From the NCBI RefSeq assembly GCF_024580145.1, contig NZ_JANINI010000003.1:186001-250000 (forward strand): 64,000 bases of DNA, in the 5' to 3' direction. This DNA comes from Methyloversatilis sp. XJ19-49 (GTDB lineage: Bacteria; Pseudomonadota; Gammaproteobacteria; Burkholderiales; Rhodocyclaceae). The notes beneath the pieces were generated by a model. That model did not search any database, was not told where the DNA came from, and saw only the letters and a list, made by a program, of their open reading frames with translations. Positions 48,475-58,610 of this stretch are shown piece by piece (position 1 is the first letter of the stretch; every line of letters starts with the position of its first letter). The translations under genes were made by a program, and so were the position numbers.

Positions 48475-49944
48475 ATGTCTGACGTCGAGCGCCGTACGAC
48501 AACCGGCTCGGAGCGTCGCCGCGTCATCACCGAAGGCCTGTCGCGGGCGGCGCGCAAGGCGGAGTCGGCGACCGGCGGTGCCGAGCGGCTGACCGACAGC
48601 GTACTGATGCGGCTGGCGCGCTTCCGCTGGGGCGCCCTGCTGGTCGTCGCGGTGGGCATCGCCTTCACGGTGATCTCCGAAACCACCTTCCAGTCGATGC
48701 AGCGTGCGCGTGAGGAAATCGATGCCTCGCGCCTGTCGCTCGCGGCACTGAACGATCTGGTGTTCGACAACGCGCAGGTCATGCTGACCGAAGCCCGCTA
48801 TATAGAAGAGCCCTCCGTCGACCATCTTCAGCAGCACCTGATCGCGGCGCAGCGTCTGGCCAGTGCGGCGGACGAGGTGGTCGGCTGGGCGATGCGTCGC
48901 CAGATCGATCCGGAGCGGATCGCCCTCGTGCGCAGCGTCGGTGTTGCCGAAACAGAAGAACTCAAGCGATTGCGGGCGCTGCCGGCCAGTGCAAGTCCGG
49001 TCGAGGTGATGGATGTGTTCCTGCCGCCGGTGGTTGCGCAGGAGCCGCTGCGCGATGCGCTCGAACCATTGGTGAAGACCGAGCGCGCCTATCTGGAAGA
49101 GCAGATGGCGCTCCTGGGCGAGGAGATCGAACGTCAGCGCAGTGTGGCCATCGCAGTCGTCGCGATCGGCGTGCTGCTGCTCATCCTGCTGCTGCGCGCC
49201 TACTCGATGCGCAGTCAGGTCGAACTGGCCACGGCGAACAGGCTGCGCGAGGCGCGCGATGAGCTTGATGCACTGGTGCGCGTGCGTACCGAGGAGCTGT
49301 CGGAACTGGCGAGTCATCTGCAGACCGAAGCCGAGCGGCAGAAGTCGTCGCTGGCGCGCGAGCTGCATGACGAGCTCGGCTCCATTCTGACGGCCAGCCG
49401 GATGGAAGCGTCAATGCTGCTGCGCCGCGCGCGCAAGCAGGGCAGTCCGGACGTCGATTCTCTGGCCCGCGTGTGCGACATCCTGGAGCAGGGCGTGCAG
49501 ATCAAGCGGCGCGTCATCGAAGGCCTGGTGCCGACGGTGCTGACGCATCTGGGCCTGCTGCCTGCACTCGAAGCGCTGGCCGATGAAAACCGCGCGTCGG
49601 CCCCCTTCGAGCTGGTGCTGCAGCTGCCCGACGAGCTTGAACTTGACCGCGACCGCGGGATCGCGATCTACCGCGTCGTGCAGGAGGCGCTGACCAATAT
49701 CCGCAAGCACGCGCAGGCCAGCCGTGTGACGATCACGTTGTCGGTTGCGGAAGGGAAGATCGCGCTGGAAATCGTCGACGACGGCATCGGCATCGCCGTG
49801 GGATCACGCGGCAAGACCGGGTCGCACGGTCTGCTCGGCATGAAGTACCGCGCCGATGCGCTGGGAGGGAGTTTCCGCATAGGTCCCGCGCCGGGACATG
49901 GCACCCAGCTGTCGCTCAGTCTGCCGCTGCCACCCGGTGAGTGA
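48475..49944 (+). CDS. Sensor histidine kinase, HisKA_3 (NarX/UhpB type)
   Basis: A 489-residue kinase. Membrane helices at about 48-67 and 220-240 flank a helical periplasmic sensor domain with the phrases AREEIDASRLSLAAL and VDHLQQHLIAAQRL. The dimerisation motif is ARELHDELGSILTASRMEA with His298. The HATPase has IYRVVQEALTNIRKHAQAS, EIVDDGIGI and GSHGLLGMKYRADALGG. This subclass pairs with NarL-type regulators, here the divergent gene at 47513. The start is ATG 48475; a TTG at 48433 would add 14 residues. Confidence 0.9.
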   Translation: MSDVERRTTTGSERRRVITEGLSRAARKAESATGGAERLTDSVLMRLARFRWGALLVVAVGIAFTVISETTFQSMQRAREEIDASRLSLAALNDLVFDNAQVMLTEARYIEEPSVDHLQQHLIAAQRLASAADEVVGWAMRRQIDPERIALVRSVGVAETEELKRLRALPASASPVEVMDVFLPPVVAQEPLRDALEPLVKTERAYLEEQMALLGEEIERQRSVAIAVVAIGVLLLILLLRAYSMRSQVELATANRLREARDELDALVRVRTEELSELASHLQTEAERQKSSLARELHDELGSILTASRMEASMLLRRARKQGSPDVDSLARVCDILEQGVQIKRRVIEGLVPTVLTHLGLLPALEALADENRASAPFELVLQLPDELELDRDRGIAIYRVVQEALTNIRKHAQASRVTITLSVAEGKIALEIVDDGIGIAVGSRGKTGSHGLLGMKYRADALGGSFRIGPAPGHGTQLSLSLPLPPGE

Positions 49945-49965
49945 GAGCACAGCGCACCAAAGCGT

Positions 49966-52162
<2,197 letters not shown>

Positions 52163-52241
52163 TCACACCTGACTGGATCAATGCTGGATACAACGAGAAC
52201 GCCGTCTCAGTGCACTACCGTGTTGTGCCAGCGGCACAAAC

Positions 52242-52267
52242 AAAAAGCCCTGCCTCGGGGGCAGGGC
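52242..52267 (-). terminator. Intrinsic terminator downstream of rpmA
   Basis: On the minus strand, GCCCTGCC, a 5-base loop, GGCAGGGC, then TTTTTG. It sits 22 bp after the rpmA stop and before obg, so it would attenuate readthrough from the ribosomal protein genes into obg-proB. Confidence 0.85.
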
Positions 52268-52288
52268 CTCGGTTCCGTCAAGCCTGAA

Positions 52289-52552
52289 TCAGGCTGCAGC
52301 CGGAACGATGGTCACTACGCGACGGCGGGTTGCGCCCTTGACGGAGAACTGTACAACGCCCTCGATCTTCGCGAACAGCGTGTGGTCCTTGCCCATGCCG
52401 ACGTTGTCGCCCGGGTGGAATTCGGTGCCACGCTGACGAACGATGATGCTGCCTGCCGAAATCAGCTGACCGCCGTAGCTCTTGACGCCAAGACGCTTCG
52501 ACTCTGAATCGCGACCGTTACGCGTACTGCCGCCGCCTTTTTTGTGTGCCAT
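52289..52552 (-). CDS. rpmA: 50S ribosomal protein L27
   Basis: An 87-residue protein starting [20 protein letters not shown], with [20 protein letters not shown] and [20 protein letters not shown], all standard for L27. Its N-terminal tail reaches the peptidyl-transferase centre. It is 50 bp downstream of rplU. Confidence 0.98.
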   Translation of the reverse strand: MAHKKGGGSTRNGRDSESKRLGVKSYGGQLISAGSIIVRQRGTEFHPGDNVGMGKDHTLFAKIEGVVQFSVKGATRRRVVTIVPAAA

Positions 52553-52602
52553 TTCATGCTCTCCTGAATACGCTCAGTGCGGCCAGCGCACTGTCAACAC
52601 TC

Positions 52603-52914
52603 TCAGCCGTTGATGGCTTCGATGCGCAGCTCGGTGTAATTCTGACGATGCCCCTGATGCTTCTGGAAATGCTTGCGGCGGCGCATCTTGAAAATCGTCA
52701 CCTTCTTGTGGCGCCCTTGTGTGAGCACCGTTGCACGAACGCTGGCACCGGCAACCAGGGGCGCACCGATCTTGACCGATTCGCCCTCGCCGACCATCAG
52801 AACCTGGTCGATCACGATTTCCGAGCCCACATCCGCAGGTATCTGTTCTACCTTGATTTTTTCGCCGCTGGCAACGCGATACTGCTTGCCACCGGTTTTT
52901 ATGACCGCGTACAT
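52603..52914 (-). CDS. rplU: 50S ribosomal protein L21
   Basis: A 103-residue protein starting [20 protein letters not shown], with [20 protein letters not shown] and [16 protein letters not shown], diagnostic of L21. ATG 52914 is preceded by GGGG at a good distance; an upstream in-frame start would add four residues. It is the first gene of rplU-rpmA-obg-proB. Confidence 0.98.
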   Translation of the reverse strand: MYAVIKTGGKQYRVASGEKIKVEQIPADVGSEIVIDQVLMVGEGESVKIGAPLVAGASVRATVLTQGRHKKVTIFKMRRRKHFQKHQGHRQNYTELRIEAING

Positions 52915-52947
52915 GTGTAACCCCAATAAGGTTTAAGGGAATCAATA

Positions 52948-52977
52948 AGTATATCCGAGCCCCAGCGTCAAAGTCAA
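52948..52977 (-). promoter_or_regulatory. Sigma-70 promoter of rplU
   Basis: On the minus strand, TTGACT (52977-52972), an 18-bp spacer and TATACT (52953-52948). Transcription would begin about 30 bases before the rplU ATG. It is a strong match, as expected for ribosomal protein genes. Confidence 0.78.
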
Positions 52978-52997
52978 AGGGGGGTGCATGCACCAAC

Positions 52998-53025
52998 TTG
53001 ACGGGCGGGCGTGCGCTGCTACCAT
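52998..53025 (+). promoter_or_regulatory. Sigma-70 promoter of ispB
   Basis: TTGACG (52998-53003), a 16-bp spacer and TACCAT (53020-53025), with a predicted start near 53032. It lies downstream of an in-frame ATG at 52988, which therefore cannot be the ispB start from this promoter. It is divergent from the rplU promoter. Confidence 0.7.
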
Positions 53026-53053
53026 CCGCGTTTTTCCGCGTCGGCCAGCTGCC

Positions 53054-54025
53054 TTGTCTTCCCTGAACCGTTTTTACAGCCTGATCGCCGACGACATGAG
53101 CCAGCTCGACGTGGTCATCCGCGAGCGGCTGCATTCCGAGGTCGTGCTCGTGCGTCAGGTGGCCGAGTACATCATCGGTGCAGGCGGCAAGCGGATGCGT
53201 CCGGCGCTGGTGCTGCTGACATCAGGCGCCTGCGGCTACACCGGTGCGCATCGCACCGAACTGGCGGCGGTCGTCGAATTCATCCACACGGCGACACTGC
53301 TGCACGACGACGTGGTCGACGAATCTGAATTGCGCCGCGGTGCCAAAACCGCCAATGCGCTGTTCGGTAATGCCGCGTCGGTGCTGGTTGGCGATTTCCT
53401 TTACTCGCGCGCCTTCCAGATGATGGTGGGCGTGGGGAGCATGCGGGTGCAGGCGGTGCTGGCCGAGGCCACCAATGTGATCGCTGAAGGCGAAGTGCTG
53501 CAATTGCTCAACTGCCACGACGCCGACGTCGACGAGCAGCGCTACCTGCAGGTCATTCGCTACAAGACGGCGAAGCTGTTCGAGGCGGCCAGCCGGCTGG
53601 GCGCGTTGCTGGCAGGTTCGACGCCCGAAGTCGAAGCGCGTTTTGCGCGCTTCGGCATGCACCTGGGCACCGCTTTCCAGCTGATCGACGACGTGCTCGA
53701 TTATTCCGGCGACGAACAATCCATCGGCAAGAATCTCGGCGACGATCTGGCGGAAGGCAAACCTACGCTGCCATTGATCCACGTCATGAAGAACGGCACG
53801 CCGCCGCAGGTGGCCGCCGTGCGGCATGCGATCGAAGAGGGCGGGCGCGACGACTGGGCCGCCGTGCTCGAAGCGGTCGTTGCCAGCGGTGCGATCGATG
53901 CAGCACGCAGTCACGCACGTGCCGAAGCGGCGCTGGCAAGCGCTGCGCTGCAGGGTTTGCCGTCCAACGAATACATGCAGAGTCTGTTTGAGCTCGCAGC
54001 GTTTGCAGTTGAGCGCGAGTTCTAG
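53054..54025 (+). CDS. ispB: Octaprenyl-diphosphate synthase (polyprenyl synthetase)
   Basis: A 323-residue enzyme that makes the isoprenoid side chain of ubiquinone. The first Asp-rich motif is HTATLLHDDVVDESELRRG, the second is FQLIDDVLDYSGDEQ, and GGKRMRPALVLL precedes them. The TTG start at 53054 gives the N-terminus LSSLNRFYSLIADDMSQLD, which aligns with known family starts and lies after the promoter at 52998-53025. ATG 53096 would cut into the conserved helix. Confidence 0.93.
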   Translation: MSSLNRFYSLIADDMSQLDVVIRERLHSEVVLVRQVAEYIIGAGGKRMRPALVLLTSGACGYTGAHRTELAAVVEFIHTATLLHDDVVDESELRRGAKTANALFGNAASVLVGDFLYSRAFQMMVGVGSMRVQAVLAEATNVIAEGEVLQLLNCHDADVDEQRYLQVIRYKTAKLFEAASRLGALLAGSTPEVEARFARFGMHLGTAFQLIDDVLDYSGDEQSIGKNLGDDLAEGKPTLPLIHVMKNGTPPQVAAVRHAIEEGGRDDWAAVLEAVVASGAIDAARSHARAEAALASAALQGLPSNEYMQSLFELAAFAVEREF

Positions 54026-54094
54026 CATAATGCGCGCCTCGTTGCCGCAGGGCGACGGAATAGCAGTGCTGCACGGGTTACCGGCCGTGCAGAT

Positions 54095-54171
54095 CGGGGA
54101 ATAGCTCAGCCTGGTAGAGCACTGCGTTCGGGACGCAGGGGCCGGAGGTTCGAATCCTCTTTCCCCGACCA
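54095..54171 (+). tRNA. tRNA-Pro (anticodon CGG)
   Basis: A 77-nt tRNA with encoded CCA. The acceptor CGGGGAA pairs with TTCCCCG. The anticodon arm CTGCG-TTCGGGA-CGCAG has CGG in the loop. The T arm is GGAGG-TTCGAAT-CCTCT. It lies 69 bp after ispB. Confidence 0.97.
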
Positions 54172-54182
54172 AGAATCCCGCG

Positions 54183-54211
54183 AAAAAGCCACCTTCCGAG
54201 GTGGCTTTTTT
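54183..54211 (+). terminator. Intrinsic terminator after tRNA-Pro
   Basis: AAAAAGCCACC (54183-54193), loop TTCCGA, GGTGGCTTTTTT (54200-54211): an 11-bp stem with a T tract. It begins 11 bp after the tRNA. Confidence 0.9.
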
Positions 54212-54411
54212 GTTTCTCCCACAGCGACTTCGATATCAGCGCCCTGAAGTCGCAGGCCTCTGGCGGATTGCCGTGTCGATCACACGTTGCCCGGCGACCC
54301 GCTGGGGCTCGCGCAAATCGCGGCTGCGCCGTAAGCTTGGCGGGCGGTTCAGGCGACGCGGTTGTTGCGCGTTGCCGCGGCATCCGCCGAACCCGACCTT
54401 TTCGCGCAACG

Positions 54412-54654
54412 ATGACCCGAATCCTCTTTTTTGCACTGCTGGCGCTGGTCGCCTGGCTGTGGTTCTTCAAGAAGACACGTAAACCCGATCCGGTCGAACG
54501 CAAGCCCGAGACGAAGGCGATCGAGCAGATCGTCCAGTGCGCGCACTGTGGCCTGCGCCTGCCGGAAGGCGAGGCGCTGTCTGCGGGCGAGCGACATTAC
54601 TGTTCCATCGAGCACCGGGACGCGCATGCGGATGCGCACGACGACGGTCGCTGA
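54412..54654 (+). CDS. PP0621 family protein
   Basis: An 80-residue protein with an N-terminal membrane anchor (residues 4-19, ILFFALLALVAWLWFF), a charged linker and a small zinc-ribbon-like part: VQCAHCGLRLP (Cys41, Cys44) and RHYCSIEH (Cys61, His65). This is the PP0621 family seen just before pilS in many proteobacteria. Function is unknown. It overlaps the pilS start by about 29 bp. Confidence 0.8.
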   Translation: MTRILFFALLALVAWLWFFKKTRKPDPVERKPETKAIEQIVQCAHCGLRLPEGEALSAGERHYCSIEHRDAHADAHDDGR

Positions 54655-56263
54655 CCCAGCGGCGGCGGCCGACGACGACAGCGTCAGCCTGTCGTCCCTG
54701 ACGCCGCTGCGTTACTTCAGCCTGTACCGGCTGCTGATGACGTCGGTGCTGCTGGCCATCGTGCTCGGCTTCGCCGGCGACATCAGCTTCGGCCGCTACA
54801 ACGAAGTGTTGTTCTCGCGCACTGCGCTCGCGTACTGGGCTTTCGCGCTGGTGACCATGCTCGGCGCCGACCGCGTGCTGCCGACATCCGGCGGTCGGCT
54901 TACGCTGGGTGTGTTGGCCGACATCCTTTTTCTGACCCTGCTCACCTACGCAAGCGGCGGTGCGAGCAGCGGTCTGCCCTTCATGCACGTGGTTGTGCTC
55001 GCCTTTGCGGCGCTGGTCGGGCAGGGCCGGCTGGCGGTGTTCTACGCTGCGGTGGCCAGTATCGCCATGCTGTTCGAACAGTCGATACAGGCGATCACCA
55101 CGGCCGATGACGCGACCACCTTCGTGCAGGTCGGCACCATCAGCATCGGCTTCTTCGCCACGGCCATCGCGGTGCGCCTGCTGGCCCGCCGCGTCATCGC
55201 CAACGAGTTGCTGGCGCGCGAGCGCGGGCGCGACCTGGCCGAGCAGATGCGGGTGAACGAGCGTGTCATCCGCGACATGGAAGATGGCGTGCTGGTGGTC
55301 GATCCCGATGGCCGCGTAAGGCAGGCCAATCCGCAGGCACGTCGACTGCTCGACCCCGCCATGCCGCGGCCGGTCACGCTGGCCGACTTCTCTCCCGCGC
55401 TCGACGACCTGCTGTCCGGAATCGCGTCGGCCGACCGCGAACGGGTCATGGTGCTCGACCTGCCGGCGCGCCCGGCGGCGGTGCGCGTGCGCTGCGTTCC
55501 GGCGGGCGAGCAGGGCGGTCACCTGGTGTTCATCGAGGATCTGGCGCGGCTGCGCGAACAGGCGCGCCAGATCAAGCTCGCCGCGCTCGGCCGGCTGACG
55601 GCCAGCATGGCGCATGAAATCCGCAATCCGCTCTCGGCCATCACGCAGGCGGCCGAATTGCTGCAGGAAGAGCGCCGCGCCGAAACGCAGGCGCGACTCA
55701 CCCGCATCATCTGCGACAACAGCCTGCGGCTTGATCGCCTGGTCAGCGACGTGCTCGAACTCGGCCGTCGCGACCGGGCCGAACCCGAACTGCTCGATGT
55801 CGCCAGCTATGCACGCAGCTTCGTCGAAGAACTGGCGATGCGCGATGCATCGGTACGCAGCCGCGTGCGCATCGACGCACCGGCATCGGGCGCGATCTGG
55901 TTCGATCGCGGCCATCTGCATCAGGTGTTGTGGAATCTGGTGGTCAATGCGTTGCGCTACGCCAGCCAGGGTCTGGAATCCGTGCGCATCATCGTGCGCG
56001 GCGAAGACGACGCAACGCTGATCGAAGTGCTCGACGACGGCCCGGGCATCGACATCGCGGTGCGTACGCACCTGTTCGAGCCCTTCTTCACCACGCACAG
56101 CAAGGGCACCGGCCTCGGCCTCTACATCGCGCGCGAACTGTGCGAAGCCAACGGGGCGCGGCTGGACTTCGTGGATAATTCGCCGGGGGCGCACTTCCGC
56201 GTACGCGGCATGAACAGAAGCTGGGACGGTGCATGGAACGTCGGCGATCACAACGTGAGCTGA
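54626..56263 (+). CDS. pilS: PilS-type sensor histidine kinase
   Basis: A 545-residue kinase with about six N-terminal membrane helices (about 30-195), a PAS domain starting NERVIRDMEDGVLVVDPDGRV, the phospho-acceptor motif ASMAHEIRNPLSAI (His330), and a HATPase with LWNLVVNALRY, DDGPGID and GTGLGLYIARELCEA. In this arrangement it controls type IV pilin transcription through PilR. The start is ATG 54626 or 54632, inside the end of the PP0621 gene. Its stop overlaps pilR by 31 bp. Confidence 0.9.
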   Translation: MRMRTTTVADPAAAADDDSVSLSSLTPLRYFSLYRLLMTSVLLAIVLGFAGDISFGRYNEVLFSRTALAYWAFALVTMLGADRVLPTSGGRLTLGVLADILFLTLLTYASGGASSGLPFMHVVVLAFAALVGQGRLAVFYAAVASIAMLFEQSIQAITTADDATTFVQVGTISIGFFATAIAVRLLARRVIANELLARERGRDLAEQMRVNERVIRDMEDGVLVVDPDGRVRQANPQARRLLDPAMPRPVTLADFSPALDDLLSGIASADRERVMVLDLPARPAAVRVRCVPAGEQGGHLVFIEDLARLREQARQIKLAALGRLTASMAHEIRNPLSAITQAAELLQEERRAETQARLTRIICDNSLRLDRLVSDVLELGRRDRAEPELLDVASYARSFVEELAMRDASVRSRVRIDAPASGAIWFDRGHLHQVLWNLVVNALRYASQGLESVRIIVRGEDDATLIEVLDDGPGIDIAVRTHLFEPFFTTHSKGTGLGLYIARELCEANGARLDFVDNSPGAHFRVRGMNRSWDGAWNVGDHNVS

Positions 56264-57582
56264 AAGTGCTGGTGGTCGACGACGAAGACGATCTGCGCGA
56301 GCTGATCGACATGTCGCTCGCCCGCATGGGCCTGCACGCCTCGCTCGCCGGCACCGTCGAACAGGCGCGCGACTTCCTCGCGCGCGAACAGTTTGCGCTG
56401 TGCCTGACCGACATGCGCCTGCCCGACGGCGAAGGCATGGATCTGGTGCGCCACATCGCGGAACACCATCGCGACCTGCCGGTGGCCGTCATCACCGCCT
56501 ACGGCAGCATGGACAACGCCGTGGCCGCGCTGAAGGCGGGCGCCTTCGATTACCTCGCCAAGCCGGTGTCGATCGAACAGCTGCGCGCGCTGGTGCGCTC
56601 GGCGCTCGACCTGCCGGGCCGCAATGCCGCCTCGCCGGCACAGGGCGCCGACGCGCTGGTCGGCGACGCGCCGGCGCTGGTGCATGTGCGCGACATGATC
56701 ACCAAACTGGCGCGCAGCAGTGCGCCGGTCAACATCCAGGGCGAATCGGGCAGCGGCAAGGAGCGCGCCGCCCGGCTCATCCACGAACTGGGTGCACGCC
56801 GTGCCGGGCAGTTCATCGCCGTCAATTGCGGCGCCATTCCCGAAACCCTGGTCGAGTCGGAATTCTTCGGCTACACCAAGGGTGCCTTCACGGGTGCGGA
56901 TGCCGACCGCGAAGGCTATTTCCAGGCTGCGAAGGGCGGCACGCTGTTTCTCGACGAAGTCGGCGATCTGCCGCTTTCGATGCAGGTGAAGCTGCTGCGC
57001 GCAATCCAGGAAAAGTCGGTGCGCCGGGTCGGCGCGCGCAGCGAAGAGCCGACCGACATCCGGCTGATCAGCGCCACCCACCGCAATCTGAAGCAGATGG
57101 TCGATGACGGCCGCTTCCGGCAGGACCTGTTCTATCGCCTCAATGTGCTCGAACTGCGCATGCCCAGCCTGCGCGAATGCCGCGAATCCATTCCGCAGCT
57201 TGCGCAGACCCTGCTCGTGCGCATCGCCGCACCCGACAATGCGCACCCGGTCCTCACGCGCGCCGCGATCGACGCGCTGTGCGCCTACCCTTTCCCCGGC
57301 AATGTGCGCGAGCTCGAAAACGTGCTCGAGCGCGCCTATGCGCTGAGCGCCGACGCACAGATCGACGCCGCCGACCTCGGCCTGATGCCGGCCGCCGACG
57401 ACGCTCCCGCCGACCTGGCCGGCGAATTGCCGCTGCAGGACTATCTCGACCGCATGGAACGCGCCGCCATCGAAGACGCCCTGCGCAAGACCCGCTACAA
57501 CCGGACGGCCGCCGCCCGCCTGCTCGGCGTCACCTTCCGCTCGCTGCGCTACCGCCTGCAGCGGCTGGGCATCAATGAGTGA
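56233..57582 (+). CDS. pilR: PilR-type sigma-54-dependent response regulator
   Basis: A 449-residue NtrC-family activator. The receiver has DDEDD and phospho-acceptor Asp60. The AAA+ domain has Walker A GESGSGKE (170-177), the sigma-54 contact loop GAFTGA (217-222) and Walker B GTLFLDEVGD (236-245). The Fis-type helix-turn-helix is at about 427-447 (NRTAAARLLGVTFRSLRYRL). It is expected to activate pilA with RpoN. Confidence 0.93.
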   Translation: MERRRSQRELKVLVVDDEDDLRELIDMSLARMGLHASLAGTVEQARDFLAREQFALCLTDMRLPDGEGMDLVRHIAEHHRDLPVAVITAYGSMDNAVAALKAGAFDYLAKPVSIEQLRALVRSALDLPGRNAASPAQGADALVGDAPALVHVRDMITKLARSSAPVNIQGESGSGKERAARLIHELGARRAGQFIAVNCGAIPETLVESEFFGYTKGAFTGADADREGYFQAAKGGTLFLDEVGDLPLSMQVKLLRAIQEKSVRRVGARSEEPTDIRLISATHRNLKQMVDDGRFRQDLFYRLNVLELRMPSLRECRESIPQLAQTLLVRIAAPDNAHPVLTRAAIDALCAYPFPGNVRELENVLERAYALSADAQIDAADLGLMPAADDAPADLAGELPLQDYLDRMERAAIEDALRKTRYNRTAAARLLGVTFRSLRYRLQRLGINE

Positions 57583-57612
57583 CGGACGGGCAGCGGATGT
57601 GGAAGCGGCACC

Positions 57613-57800
57613 ACCTGTGGGCGCTGTGATCGGCACCAGCTCCCTGTGGGAGCGGCCTGTGGGAGCGGCCTGTGGGAGCGGCGGCCCCGCCGCGATCGGT
57701 GCCGCGATAATCGTTGTGCAAAGTGCGTATCGCGGCGGGGCCGCCGCTCCCACAAGGCCCGTGCGGGCGGGATCGCAGCTCCCACAGGAACAGCACCCAC
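57613..57800. repeat. REP-type cluster between pilR and ampD
   Basis: The 13-mer CTGTGGGAGCGGC occurs three times in direct tandem (57644-57656, 57657-57669, 57670-57682). The last copy opens a perfect 26-bp inverted repeat: 57671-57696 against 57729-57754, core GCGGCCCCGCCGC. Weaker copies of TGTGGGxGC/GCTCCCACA flank it on both sides. No gene is seen in 57583-57885. This looks like a dispersed palindromic repeat family; a nearly identical copy lies inside nrdB at 61721. Confidence 0.85.
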
Positions 57801-57885
57801 CGGGGCAAGCCACCCAGGGAAATCTCCCGAAGCCGCGCTTGCGCGGCTTCGCGCCCGCGTCGGATGCACCAGAGGGCGCTGCGGC

Positions 57886-58431
57886 ATGACTGACCACTTC
57901 ATCGACGCCGACGGCTGGTGCGCAGCGGCGCGGCGGGTCGATTCTCCGAATCGCGATGCGCGGCCGGAAGATGCGCCGGTGTCGCTTGTCGTGCTGCACA
58001 GCATCAGCCTGCCGCCGGGCGATTTCGGCGGGCCGTGGATCGAACACCTGTTCACCAACCGGCTCGACCCATCGGCGCATCCCTACTTCGTTGATATCTC
58101 GGCGCTTCGGGTGTCATCGCACTTTGTGGTGCGGCGCAACGGCGAACTGCTGCAGTTCGTGTCCACCCTCGAGCGCGCCTGGCATGCGGGCGTATCGAGC
58201 TGGCAGGGGCGCAGCCGCTGCAACGATTTTTCGGTCGGCATCGAGTTCGAAGGCTGCAACGTGCTGCCCTTCGAAGCGGCCCAGTACGCGCGCGCCCGCG
58301 CGCTGATCGCAGCGCTGCGCCAGCGCCATCCGATTGCCGATGTCGTAGGTCATTCGGATGTGGCACCCGGTCGAAAGACCGACCCGGGCGCCTGTTTCGA
58401 CTGGTCGGCGGTCGGTATCCCGCGCCCCTGA
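57886..58431 (+). CDS. ampD: 1,6-anhydro-N-acetylmuramyl-L-alanine amidase AmpD
   Basis: A 181-residue cytoplasmic zinc amidase in peptidoglycan recycling. The residues expected from E. coli AmpD are present: His38 and His156 with Asp166 as zinc ligands, plus Glu120 and Lys164. Motifs: VVLHSISLPPGDFGG, SSHFVVRRNGELLQFV, FSVGIEFEGC and GHSDVAPGRKTDPG. ATG 57886 gives the usual length; the open frame upstream crosses the REP cluster. Confidence 0.95.
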   Translation: MTDHFIDADGWCAAARRVDSPNRDARPEDAPVSLVVLHSISLPPGDFGGPWIEHLFTNRLDPSAHPYFVDISALRVSSHFVVRRNGELLQFVSTLERAWHAGVSSWQGRSRCNDFSVGIEFEGCNVLPFEAAQYARARALIAALRQRHPIADVVGHSDVAPGRKTDPGACFDWSAVGIPRP

Positions 58432-58490
58432 AGCGTTTCCGGCGGATTCGCCGCGGACGGAAAAAAGCGCTTGCGGTGTCCGGGTCGCAT

Positions 58491-58537
58491 CACTACACTT
58501 AGTAGCTCAAACCGCTTGAACCACTATAGGTAGTGGT
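58491..58537 (+). promoter_or_regulatory. Two NrdR boxes upstream of nrdA
   Basis: Box 1, CACTACACTTAGTAGC (58491-58506), and box 2, ACCACTATAGGTAGTGGT (58520-58537), resemble the NrdR consensus ACACTATATATAGTGT. Their centres are about 30 bp apart, the phasing found in known NrdR-controlled promoters. They lie 74-120 bp before the nrdA ATG and probably overlap its promoter. Confidence 0.8.
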
Positions 58538-58610
58538 CGAAGAGCACACTTCCCCACCTCCAGATTCATTCCGCCGCAGCGTGGCTGCGGTTCTCCAGGG
58601 AGATGTACGC

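Noticed and set aside
58533..58610. Longer GTG start for nrdA
   Set aside because: It would begin within NrdR box 2, upstream of a good ribosome-binding site and ATG at 58611.
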